Below the pieces are notes generated by a model. That model ran no database searches, was not told the DNA's origin, and was given only the letters and a program-made list of their open reading frames with translations. A stretch of 44,163 nucleotides of DNA from Draconibacterium orientale (GTDB lineage Bacteria > Bacteroidota > Bacteroidia > Bacteroidales > UBA12170): NCBI GenBank assembly GCA_020718205.1, contig DYSN01000021.1, forward strand, positions 1-44,163, in the 5' to 3' direction. The translations under genes and the position numbers were made by a program. This document shows, one piece after another, positions 8,521-18,500 of this stretch. Each line of letters starts with the position of its first letter. Within the stretch, counting starts at the first letter, position 1.

Positions 8521-9084
8521 TTATTCGAAAGTTTGTTCGTAGAGGTATACTACTCTTGACTTGGCTCGCTTCAATCTCATTTTCACAGCATCTTCGCTAA
8601 TGGCCAGGGATGAAGCAATGTCTCTAAGCGAAAGACCATCCTGATATTTCATCAGGAGCAATGCTTTTTCTTCGGGGTGGATTTGTTCCATAATAATAAT
8701 GAGATTTTCGTAATTTAATTCATCGACATTTGAGCTAACCTCATCAATTATTTCGGGAATGTCATTTTCGGAATTCCAGTTGGGGTAGTGTAATTGTTTC
8801 TTTTTTCTTAGGTGATCGATTAAATAATTATAGGTAATAGAAAACAACCAGGAAGAAAAACTTGAATTCCCTTTATAACTCCCGAGTTTTTCATATGCTT
8901 TGGATAAGATATCTTTAGCGAATTCGGAAGCTAACTGTTTGTTTTTAAGAAAGCTATAGCATTTCTGAGTTACTTTTTGAATATACCTGATATAAATTAT
9001 TCGAAAAAACTCACTATTCTGCGTATCCAAAATTAATTGAACGAGAGCTTCATCACTATATTTTTCATAATTTACAGGCTTCAT
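8521..9084 (-). CDS. ECF-type RNA polymerase sigma factor
   Basis: A 187-residue sigma-70 family protein containing only regions 2 and 4. Region 2 spans about 25-100 (LASEFAKDILSKAYEKL, SSFSSWLFSITYNYLIDHLRKKK). Region 4 spans about 130-180 with the helix-turn-helix LSLRDIASSLAISEDAVKMRLKRAKSRV. It directs RNA polymerase to a specific gene set. No FecR-type or zinc-finger anti-sigma gene follows; instead the small PepSY-like protein does. It is divergent from the coiled-coil lipoprotein gene 166 bases away, so it may control that operon, though I could not identify a convincing sigma-specific promoter. Confidence 0.92.
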   Translation of the reverse strand: MKPVNYEKYSDEALVQLILDTQNSEFFRIIYIRYIQKVTQKCYSFLKNKQLASEFAKDILSKAYEKLGSYKGNSSFSSWLFSITYNYLIDHLRKKKQLHYPNWNSENDIPEIIDEVSSNVDELNYENLIIIMEQIHPEEKALLLMKYQDGLSLRDIASSLAISEDAVKMRLKRAKSRVVYLYEQTFE

Positions 9085-9123
9085 AAACCACTAATAAACA
9101 ATGCTTTTGATTTATTTTTCATG

Positions 9124-9131
9124 CAAATTTA
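9124..9131 (-). promoter_or_regulatory. Candidate -7 element of the ECF sigma gene
   Basis: The minus strand reads TAAATTTG, a perfect TAnnTTTG match, ending 39 bases before the sigma factor ATG. No strong -33 element is seen. Confidence 0.4.
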
Positions 9132-9250
9132 CATTTATTTTTGATAGTTTAGTTACTTCTTAAAATTATCTCGTCTAAACATATGAGTTGAGAATGATTT
9201 TATTAAGCATGCATTCTTAAATAAATCTAATAATAATAATTAATTAAACT

Positions 9251-9847
9251 ATGAAAAAAAATCTGATTGTTTTTGCGTTGGCCATTACTGGTCTTTTAAT
9301 GGGTGGTTGTGCTAAAGTTCCAGAAGCTGAAATCGCTGCTACTACCGCTGCTATTGAAAAAGCTAAATTAGCTGAAGCAGACGTTTATCTACAAGCTGAA
9401 TATTCAGCATTACAAGATTCTATGGGTGCAATTAATGCTGAAGTAGAAGTTCAAAAATCTAAGTTATTTGCCAGCTACACTGTTGTTAAAGAACAATTAG
9501 CTGCTTTGCAAGTTCGCGCTGCAGAAGTTGAAGTTAACGCTGGTGTTAGAAAACAAGAAATTACTGCTGAAGTAAATGCTCTTTACACTCAATTACAAAC
9601 TTTAGCTGCTGAAAATCTTGCTTTAACTGAGCAAGCTCCTAAGGGCAAAGAAGGTAAAGCTGCAATTGAAGCTATCAAAGGTGAACTTTCTGCTATCGAT
9701 GCTTCTACTGCTGAAGTTTTCCAATTATTAGAAGGTGGGAAATTACTTGCTGCTCAAGCAAAAGCTACTGCCGCTGTTGAAAAAGCTAATGCTATCAACG
9801 CTGAATTAAAAGCTGTTATTGAAAAATACGGTAAAAAAAATAAATAG
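9251..9847 (+). CDS. Coiled-coil lipoprotein with C-terminal lysine (Braun-lipoprotein-like candidate)
   Basis: A 198-residue protein. The signal peptide ends in a lipobox LLMGGC with the lipidated Cys at position 20. The mature ~179 residues are almost entirely Ala/Glu/Lys/Leu heptad-like helix, with one short break near APKGKEGK (about 137-144), and end IEKYGKKNK with lysine as the last residue. No catalytic motif. Alanine codons are mostly GCT, unlike the mixed GCC/GCA use of its neighbours, and the leader is A/T-only just before the ATG; both suggest strong expression. An intrinsic terminator follows 16 bases after the stop, and two L,D-transpeptidase-fold genes come next. Inference: an outer-membrane lipoprotein that may be cross-linked to peptidoglycan through its terminal lysine. 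A DUF4398-like helical lipoprotein without cross-linking is the main alternative. Confidence 0.75.
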   Translation: MKKNLIVFALAITGLLMGGCAKVPEAEIAATTAAIEKAKLAEADVYLQAEYSALQDSMGAINAEVEVQKSKLFASYTVVKEQLAALQVRAAEVEVNAGVRKQEITAEVNALYTQLQTLAAENLALTEQAPKGKEGKAAIEAIKGELSAIDASTAEVFQLLEGGKLLAAQAKATAAVEKANAINAELKAVIEKYGKKNK

Positions 9848-9863
9848 TCTAACTATTGATTAG

Positions 9864-9892
9864 AGCCGGAACTTGATTCCGGCTTTTTTTTT
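9864..9892 (+). terminator. Intrinsic terminator after the coiled-coil lipoprotein gene
   Basis: A perfect 8-bp stem, AGCCGGAA (9864-9871) with TTCCGGCT (9877-9884), a 5-base loop and a run of T to 9892. The next gene's ATG is at 9896, so there is no room for a promoter between them. Downstream genes must be expressed by read-through or from a promoter inside the lipoprotein gene. Confidence 0.9.
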
Positions 9893-9895
9893 ATT

Positions 9896-11008
9896 ATGAA
9901 GTTAAAACGTAGGATTATATTTTTCCTTTCAATATTATTTCTTGGCCTGGTTGGTTTTGGTCTGTATAGTATGTACAAGTACATTACCAATCAACCCCCT
10001 ACAGAAGCTTCGGCCAAGGCTTTGGAAGCACTGGCCTATGCCAAAAGTGAGAGTGCTAATAAATACGCCACTGCCAAAGTAAAAAAAGCGGAACTGGTTC
10101 ACAGTCAGGCAATGCGCGAGTGGGATTATCAAAATAAAAAATATTTCTTTTCTCGTAACTTCGACAGAGTTGAAAAGCTGATGATTGAGGCTGAATCACT
10201 TGCTCTGGAAGCATCGGGCGAAGCTACAAACAGAAAAGTTTCAGCCAAAGGCCTGATTGAGAAAAAACTAAAGACCACTCTTCAGGAGCTTGAACTTTTC
10301 GAAAAGAAATTCAAGATTTTACCATTATCATCGCAAACATTCTCGAGCTTCAGTAAGTCTAAAATGCTTTACACCGAAGCTTTGGGTAAATTTAAGGAGA
10401 AGGATTATCACGAGGCAGAAAAAGCCATAAAGGAGTCCGAAACTCAGATTACCAAAATTAACAAAATAGCCCGAAACAAATTAACCGATTATTACCGCAA
10501 CTTTCCTATCTGGAAAAGAAATGCCCGGCGCGCCAGAGAGATGAGTAGAAATGGACAGATTGTAATATTGGTGAATAAATTTGAATCTACTTGCTATGTA
10601 CTCAAATCGGAAAAGGTGATCGCTGAATACAAGTCGGAATTCGGCACCAATTGGATGGGAGATAAAAGATTTATGGGCGACCACGCCACCCCTGAGGGAA
10701 TTTATAAGGTGGTGAAGATGAAAAGCGGCTCAAAAACAAGATATTATAAATCGCTTACTATTAATTATCCAAACGATGATGATGAGGCAGCATTTAACGC
10801 TATGAAAAAAAGTGGCTCCATATCGAAAAAATCGAAAATTGGGAGCTTGATTCAAATTCATGGTTTTGGTGGGAAAGGTGTTCACTGGACTCAGGGCTGC
10901 ATTGCTCTGGAAAATAAGGACATGGACAAAATCTATAATATCGCCAGGATCAACACCCCTGTAGTTATTATTGGATCTGAACAACCACTAAGCGAGTACT
11001 TAAAATAA
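9896..11008 (+). CDS. Membrane-anchored L,D-transpeptidase-fold protein with helical stalk (T-x-G-C variant)
   Basis: A 370-residue protein with one N-terminal membrane segment (about 6-27), a long Ala/Lys/Glu helical stalk (about 35-200) and a YkuD-type catalytic domain (about 218-360). Domain marks are GQIVILVNKFESTCYVLKS, the ATPEGIY motif at 264-270, IHGFGG with His322, and WTQGCIAL with Cys335. The canonical [S/T]-H-G-C motif is T-Q-G-C here, as in WTxGCIAL members related to YafK. YkuD proteins form or cut meso-DAP-linked bonds; E. coli YafK/DpaA releases Braun lipoprotein from peptidoglycan. Which reaction applies here cannot be read from sequence. The ATG follows the terminator T-run by three bases. 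Confidence 0.8.
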   Translation: MKLKRRIIFFLSILFLGLVGFGLYSMYKYITNQPPTEASAKALEALAYAKSESANKYATAKVKKAELVHSQAMREWDYQNKKYFFSRNFDRVEKLMIEAESLALEASGEATNRKVSAKGLIEKKLKTTLQELELFEKKFKILPLSSQTFSSFSKSKMLYTEALGKFKEKDYHEAEKAIKESETQITKINKIARNKLTDYYRNFPIWKRNARRAREMSRNGQIVILVNKFESTCYVLKSEKVIAEYKSEFGTNWMGDKRFMGDHATPEGIYKVVKMKSGSKTRYYKSLTINYPNDDDEAAFNAMKKSGSISKKSKIGSLIQIHGFGGKGVHWTQGCIALENKDMDKIYNIARINTPVVIIGSEQPLSEYLK

Positions 11009-11023
11009 ACATATATTAGCAGC

Positions 11024-11686
11024 ATGAAAAAATTGGGAGTTGTAATTATCATTTTTGCCTTTATCGTAAGTATTTCGCTTAGTGTTTGGGTATATTTATA
11101 CGCAGTTCCATCATTTCAATTAGATTATTTTCGTGCGCATTTGGCAGATGGAGTTGTTGAAGAAGATGGACTTAAGGAATTAACTTCAGATGCCCTGTTG
11201 GCTGAAACCAAATCGCTGGAACAAAAGCTGGATCAGCTTAACCCGGTAAAGGCCTACATAATTATCAATACCACCAGCAATACCTACGAGTTATATCGCG
11301 ATAAAAGGCTCATTAGAAAAGGAATTTGCTCCACCGGTTCACAAACAGAATTGGAAGGAGCCAATAAACGTAAGTGGGTTTTCGAAACCCCTAAGGGCGT
11401 TTTTAAGGTTAGAAATAAAATTGTGGATCCTGTTTGGAAAAAACCAGACTGGGCATTTGCAGAGGAAGGCTTGCCCATTCCTTCGGCCAATCATGAATCG
11501 CGCTACGAGTATGGGGTGTTAGGAGATTATGCTTTGAGCCTGGGTGATGGATATTTGATTCACGGAACGCTTTTTCAACGTTTCCTGGGTCTTCCAGTTA
11601 CACATGGTTGCATCAGGCTTGCTGATGATGATTTAGAAGCTGTTTATAAAGAATTACCCATCGGTGCCAAAGTATATATTTATTAG
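11024..11686 (+). CDS. L,D-transpeptidase (YkuD/ErfK family), membrane-anchored
   Basis: A 220-residue protein with an N-terminal membrane anchor (about 4-27), a short linker and a full YkuD domain (about 76-220). The catalytic signature is complete: His180 in YLIHGT, then THGCIRL with His194, Cys196 and Arg198. ETPKGVFKV (121-129) is the usual strand before the active site. Such enzymes use a periplasmic donor tetrapeptide stem and transfer meso-DAP to an amine, either another DAP (3-3 cross-link) or a protein lysine. The position 15 bases after the previous gene and just downstream of a lysine-terminated lipoprotein makes lipoprotein attachment an attractive role, by inference. Confidence 0.9.
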   Translation: MKKLGVVIIIFAFIVSISLSVWVYLYAVPSFQLDYFRAHLADGVVEEDGLKELTSDALLAETKSLEQKLDQLNPVKAYIIINTTSNTYELYRDKRLIRKGICSTGSQTELEGANKRKWVFETPKGVFKVRNKIVDPVWKKPDWAFAEEGLPIPSANHESRYEYGVLGDYALSLGDGYLIHGTLFQRFLGLPVTHGCIRLADDDLEAVYKELPIGAKVYIY

Positions 11687-11694
11687 ATTTTGAA

Positions 11695-12522
11695 ATGGAA
11701 AACTCAGAGAAAAAGGTTTTTACCAAATTAACCTATATTTTAATAATTATCCCACTTGTTATATCGGGATTGATAGCCACAGCCATGATTTATCTCTCCT
11801 TAGATGATGTAAAAGCTACTTTGGTTGCCATGCAGAACAATAACAATTCGGAATTGAAAGAAACGGTGGATTGGCAAAACGATGAAGCAAAAGATTTATT
11901 TAAAAAGAAGCAATGGCTTCTGCGCCAGTTGGAGTTGTCGGACGATAATACCATGAGTTTAGGAATCAATTTGGCCGACAGTAGTTTTCAATTGCAGCTT
12001 AATGGATTGGTTCTTATTCAAACAAAAATTAAGTATATAAGACCCACAGTTTTTCTTGACGAGGAAAGTTTAAATGTATATGATAAGCTATTTTTACAAG
12101 CAAAGAAAATTGACATCGAAACTGCAAGTGAGCCAAAAAGGGTGTTAACCAAGAAAAAAGTTGTTGCAGAATCGGAAGAAACAGAAGCCAAATCGGATAC
12201 GATTACTCAGGAAAGTACCGTTGTAGACAGCCTTTCCCAGACGACAAAAGTTGGTACTGTTATACAACAGCAGCTTCATTGGGAGTTTATAGCCAACAAC
12301 ATGGTTAAATTTGTAGTGATGGGATTGGCTGTTGGGCTAGATTCCTTATTGATACAACCCTCTTTTGATAAAGAAATGATGGCCAGCAGAAACGAAGCCG
12401 AATATAAAGCTATGGACTCTCTCGCCTATCATCCCACTATTTATTTATGGCTATTAAATCAGGATGCAAAGTCTATTTACAGAGCATTACCTGAAAAAGC
12501 GCAATTGGTTATCAGAAATTAA
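11695..12522 (+). CDS. Membrane-anchored periplasmic protein of unknown function
   Basis: A 275-residue protein with one membrane segment near the N-terminus (about 12-35) and a predicted periplasmic remainder. There is a helical stretch (DWQNDEAKDLFKKKQWLLRQLE), a beta-rich patch (GINLADSSFQLQLNGLVLIQTKI), an acidic/Thr/Ser-rich low-complexity linker (about 140-190) and a final globular part ending LPEKAQLVIRN. I do not recognise the family. It starts 8 bases after the L,D-transpeptidase stop, so it is co-transcribed with it and is a candidate partner of the envelope-tethering enzymes. Its stop lies 15 bases from the stop of the convergent giant gene. Confidence 0.7.
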   Translation: MENSEKKVFTKLTYILIIIPLVISGLIATAMIYLSLDDVKATLVAMQNNNNSELKETVDWQNDEAKDLFKKKQWLLRQLELSDDNTMSLGINLADSSFQLQLNGLVLIQTKIKYIRPTVFLDEESLNVYDKLFLQAKKIDIETASEPKRVLTKKKVVAESEETEAKSDTITQESTVVDSLSQTTKVGTVIQQQLHWEFIANNMVKFVVMGLAVGLDSLLIQPSFDKEMMASRNEAEYKAMDSLAYHPTIYLWLLNQDAKSIYRALPEKAQLVIRN

Positions 12523-12537
12523 AAAGTCCGTTCTGGC

Positions 12538-15500
12538 TTAGAAATACAATTTCTTTCCATCGCGGAATCCAACCACAAAAGCATCATTAACCAGCTCCTT
12601 TACTTTGGGCAGATAATGTCTGGCTTCTTTTTCCGATGTGAAATTTCCCAGGCTATACACATATTTTCCATTGGAATTCCGTGACATTTCGATTGATTCA
12701 TTTCCATCAAGTTGTGAAGAAATCCAATCCAGATTTACCGGATTACTATAAACACCTACCTGAATTCGGAAATTATTCGCTGTATTTGACGAAGTATTCT
12801 CGATCGTACTATTTTGAGCGATACTCCAATCGCTGTTCAGTCTTGTTGAGGCATCTTCCAAAATAACAATATCCTCGTCAGAAGGAATTTGCCCTCCCCT
12901 TTCAATAATGTCCATTGCCGAAGTAATATTCACTGATTTGCCATCGGTAAAGGCCACCACAAATGCATCGGCCACGCCATGGGCAACAATTTCATCTTTT
13001 CTGCTATTGGCTTCTTCCATTGATTTATAGATTCCGGAATAATATACCCAATATCCATTGTTTAATCGTTTGTGATAGAGTGGTGAAATTCCTAAAATAG
13101 AATTGCTGGTTCGTGGGCGTGTATATACTCCAATTTGCACTGTGAAATAAGTTCCCTGTAGAGCCGTAATATTGTTGGCTGAAAAATCTACATTATTAAT
13201 TACCGTTTCTACTGAATTACTAACAGGCACTGAGCTTGAATTTGTACCACCACCCGCCGAGGTTTGAGATGCCAATAGATTAATAGATTCGCCATTTCTC
13301 CAGCTTTTAATAAAGGCTTCGGGAAAGCCGCTTGCACGCAAGCTGTTTCGGCGGATAATGGCTGCTTCGATCTCGTTAAACTGACCAGAAAAATATCTGA
13401 TGTACGTTGAATTTGACACTCGTTCAGCTGAAACTTCGGGGACTTGCTTAAAGAAATCGGCAGATTTAAGTTCCTTGATCGCCAAAAACTGCACTTTATA
13501 AACCAGCCCAGATGCCGGGATTTCGAACGAAATCTGGCTTTTGACATCAGTTGATGTCTGGCCGACAGTTGGGGTATTGTTTTCTGGTGTCAGTGTCTTG
13601 GTTTGCGAAGTAGCAATCTCAACTTCCCGGTTCTGCTTCTGCTTCTTCTCCTGGTTATTGTCAGTGGAATTTGTTTGAGCCAACTCCTGCTGAGCCGATT
13701 GTTTGGGTTGGAAGGCGAGCATGCTATTGATATCGTGCTTTTCGAGCATGGTTTGTGCTTGTTGTTGAAGGTCAAGTGCTTTCATTTCAAGGGAATAAGC
13801 ATCCTGAAGAAGGATTTTTTTCATGGTAAAACTTATTCCTGGCTCGTTGGCCTTAAGATGCTTTAGTTGTGTCTGACTGAAATAATCGTCGATTTGTGCA
13901 AAAATAGCAGTCATCAATTCTCTTTCCTGGAGCGTAGCTTTCTCAAGCAGAATCTGCTGAAGCACCAATTGATTTTTCCTATATCGTGTTTTATTCTTTT
14001 GGGCAATCACTTCAAACTCTTCCAAAATCAAGTACATGGCTATGCCTTCTTTTTCTGTGGCTTGCTTTAGCAGCTCGTCGCGATTGACCAGATTATTAGA
14101 TCGTTCGGCTCTTTGTTTCAAAGTTGATGCTTCGGAAAGAAGTTTTTCTATTTGAGTTTTGAGGTCTTGTAGATAGGCATTAAAATCGCGGCTATTTTTA
14201 CGGGCAGTTTTTTGTTCATCGGCAGAGAGGGTCTCAAGGATAGAATTGGCCAGGTTAAAAACCAATTGGGCTTCATATTCTAAACTATCTGCCTTGATTC
14301 TTAACAATTTAACCTTTTGGGTATTGAGATAAATTTCTTTATCAGTGAGGTTGGAATTTGATGCCTGGGAAAGCATTACAATTTCGCGTTTGATGAGCTC
14401 AAGTTCCTCCGAAATCATTTCGGCTTTAAAATTTTCACGCTCATAGGCTCGCAAATCTGTTTTGCCAATGGCCACTGAATTCGATTCGGTTTCGGCAGTT
14501 GGCGCCTCCGAAGTGATATACCGTTCCTGATAAATTTGTTTTTTTCGGTTATCAATTTCGCTGAAAACAATTTCCCTGTTCACAGGAATTATTGATGCAG
14601 TGCCAGAATTTTGCACTGTTTGGTAAATTTGAGATGAGATAATCCCCAGAGCCAGAGCTACTTCGGATGATTGATAAAGCATATTTCCCTGAGCAAGAGC
14701 TTTTTCCGATTCGTTTTGCAATTGAGTGGCTTGTAATTCCAAATCCTCTGCTTTTTTAATCATTTCCCTACGCTTAAAGGCGTTCTTTTTCCCATCAGCT
14801 TTTTTGCGTTCTTCGCTTGCCTGGCTTAGCATCATGACCGATTGGTTGGCTAAATCCTGCGACTTCAGGTAAAGAGAATCCATTTCGGTTTTGTATTTTA
14901 CTGAATTGACCGAAATATCATTTTTCAATGAATTGAGCACGTGATTCGGAGAGTCTGAAAACTGCCCCACTTTATTTTGCATTTGAGTAAACAAGGATTT
15001 GCCCTGTTCGAGTTGCCCCCCGGAAATGGCCTTTTCAATTTCGAAGGACGACTGAGTGATTTGGTTTTTCTTTTGCTCCTCGGCGTTGGCATACACAGAA
15101 TATTTCTCGGTTAATTGCTTGAGCGCCAAGGCTTGGTTTAGGAATATCGCTGACGAGTCGCTCCAAAGTCTTTTTAATTCCGGGGTTCCATTTCCCGACT
15201 CCAGCTTCAGTAAAAATTCATTGCTATTATTAAGTTTCTGTTCGGCAAGCAGGGTCAGTTGATAGGTGACATTATTTACATCGGACAGATGGGTTTGAGC
15301 TGCAAAATTGAGTTGAGCCAGAGCGTTTCTCACATCGTTATCGTCGTTAAAATCAGCAGCTTTGTACGATTGTATCAATTGGGAAATGTCGGCTGATTCA
15401 TTACCGCTGGTGGTAGAATTCCTGACATTGCCCATTTGAGCATTGGACTCTGTGATTGCAGAATCCTGAGAAATTTTGGATTCAGTAGACCAACTAAAGA

Positions 15501-18500
15501 AGTTGGAAGAAACCAGATTGGTATTGGTTTCCGGGGCTACAGAGTGATAGAAACTTAGGAGTCCGGACTGGTCATTTCGCTGTATTTTCCCATCAACAAT
15601 GAGAAACTCGCTGTTCTCCGGACGGTTAAAAATATCAGTGGCTGGTGCTAGAATTTCCCCTGTTTCATAATTAAATGAAGCATCGTTTATGGTGTTGTCC
15701 TGTGAAGCCACTTTTCGTTGAAGCTGAACGTTTAGAAGCAGAGCTTCATCCGATTCATTGCTATTTACATAGGCCAGCACTTGATCCGCAGTAGATACCG
15801 ATTCGGCTAATAATTTACTGTTATCCCAGATTTTCCGGTCAGTCTTTTTGATAATTTGCGAAATCAATGCCGCTTTATAAAGGCTTTGCTTGCTTTGCCG
15901 GCTTAACATATTTGCGGTTTCAACCGATTCGACAGTAAGTTCAATAGTATTTAATATTTTTAGGCTTTGCTCTTCATATTTTGCTGCTTCCGAAATTTGA
16001 ATTGTGTATTCGCTTTCGAGCGCATTGCGTTTATTGGTAAGCTTTTCAATTTCATTTTTAAGGTTATCGACCTGAAGTGAGGTAGACCTGACCAATGAAT
16101 TCGTAGAACTGGCAACAGATGATTTCAATTCGGGTGCCTTAAAAGTCAACCCGGTATTTTCAGGATTTTCCAGAGGCGCAAAAGACAGAGCCAATTGTTT
16201 GGTATTGCTGCTAAGCGTGGTATTTGGTGCGAGCTCAAGGGCTGGATTCGTAGCGTCAGCCGAAGGAGTCAAGTCTTGCATGAGATCTTGAGAAGAAGTC
16301 CATTGTTTGGCTGGATTGCCAATGTTCTTTACAATGGAGCCGGCACTGGTTACTTCATAGACCATTTTCGAAGAACCCTGCGACGCAGGAGGCGCAAGCA
16401 GCAAACCTGTTGATTTATCAACCAATGACAGACTTTGGTTTAGTGTCTGGTATTTTTGAGCCAGTTCCTCCTGTTTACTGAAGGAAGATTTAGCTTGTTC
16501 CCAGTTTTTTTGATTTAGACCTTGATTCAACTTTTCGTTTTCCGATGACAATTCTACCATGATAGTTTCGGATAATGTGCTGTTATCCAATAGTGTTTGC
16601 TGGATATTTTTATACGCGGTAATATTTTGCGAAAGCACAATGGCAGTTGAGAATTTTTCGTTGGCTTGATTTACCAAAACCTTCTTGTTGGAGGTGGAAG
16701 CATCTTTTGCTTGTTGAAGAAGAACGTTGGCTTCGGCTAAAGCAGTATTGAGATTTCTTTCGGATTCCGGGATATTTAAATCAATCTTTTTTGCCAAAAA
16801 GTCGTTTTGCTTTTCCTGATTCCGGATATCGGCCAAAATTTGAGTGCTTCTTTCTTTAACAATACTGCTTCCTTGCTCGTTAAAACTCAAGGATTCCTGA
16901 CTTCCAAGGTCGCCAGATCCAACAGCCTTTTGTTCTAAATCCCCCGATTGATTTATTGCATAACTAATAGCTTCGGTGGTTGGAATACCTGTGGAGACAA
17001 AACTGTTTGCACCAAAGTCGTAAACTTTTTCCAAATGGGTGGCTAAGTGCCGGTAAACCGTACGCTTGGATTCGGGCGAGGCCGCTGACAGAAGTTGCTT
17101 TTTATATTCGGTTTCGGCAGATGATACATTTTGGCGGACTATGAGGATTTGAGAGGATAGCACAGAAAATTCCTTTTGAAGCGCATTCAGTTGGGCAAGT
17201 TTTTCCGTCTTTTCATTTTCGGGCAGGATAGCCCATTTAGACTTTATAATTTCGATTTGATTCTGAAGGTTTTTGCTTCTGATTTCTTCAGAAACCAATT
17301 TCTCATTTATAATTTCGATGTATTCATCAACCTTGCGTGACGGATTATTTGAGAACGATTTGGATGAATTGGCTATTTCTGAATTGGTTGAACCTGGCAA
17401 AAGATTCTCATAATCAGCATTTACTGTAACCACCATCGGTTTCCCGGATTCTGTGGATACTTCAAAGGGTTGGAAAGATTCGGTGTCTATATATTCTGCG
17501 GGTAAGGTTACCGCTTCTTTTTCCATATTGTCGAATGGAATATTGATGGATGAAGCAGTATTTGATGACTCCTTCCCGGGAATAACCATGCCCGAAATTA
17601 TAAATTTTGCCTCGTCGAAATTGCCATTTATCATGGCATGCTGGGCATTGCCATAAAGCAGATTGAGTTTGCTTAATGTATCATGTTTTTGACTGATGGA
17701 GTTCTTCAAACCTTCGGCAAAATCGCTTTGTTGTTGCGCCACATAAGCATATTTGCGGCTTTGAGCCACGGATGTATTGGCAGTTTTAACCGATTCATTT
17801 ACCAGGGTCATATCCTTATTTACCTGAGCAGACTTAAGCGAATTTCGCGCTTTGGCTAGCAGAATTTCCGCTTTGCTTGTATTTTGGATAGAAAGAGTTA
17901 ATGCCAACTGGCGAATACTGTCCTGTTGCTGAATCTGGATGTCAAATTTATCGATGAGATGGCGAACACTATCGAGGAGGGCATCCTGAGTTTTATTTTG
18001 TTGCAATTTTCGGGCAATCATATCTTCCCCCTTTTCGAAGTCTCCAACTACAGCAATCTGATTCTGAACCACAGGCTCAGGTATTTCCTTAAATTCGTCT
18101 TCGCTGATATTTACATCGAGACGTGCTTTATCTTTAATTTTTTTAAGGTCGGCTTCGGTGAGTTGTTGATTTTTTTTATAAATCGATGCCAAATCTTCTG
18201 AACCTTGGGGACGCTTTAAAATACCCACTTTATAAACCATAATTTTATCGTTCACGCTGTTTCGAACTGATGCGAACCACGCAGTTGTTTCGGATGTATC
18301 TGAAACAAATAAAATATCATCGACCGGGGTATTGAAAGGGAAATTGATGTTTTCGGGTATTGACCATTTCAGAGTTTTTGGATCTAAGACCGATTTAAAA
18401 ATATCGAAACCACCCATGGTATTGTGTCCATTTGAACTAAAGTAAAGGGTTTTTCCATCGGGCATCATTACGGGAAAATCGTCGTCGTAGGGAGTATTGA

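Noticed and set aside
9896-11686. A toxin or phage endolysin reading of the two YkuD proteins
   Set aside because: Both have inner-membrane anchors and standard L,D-transpeptidase motifs, with no phage genes nearby.
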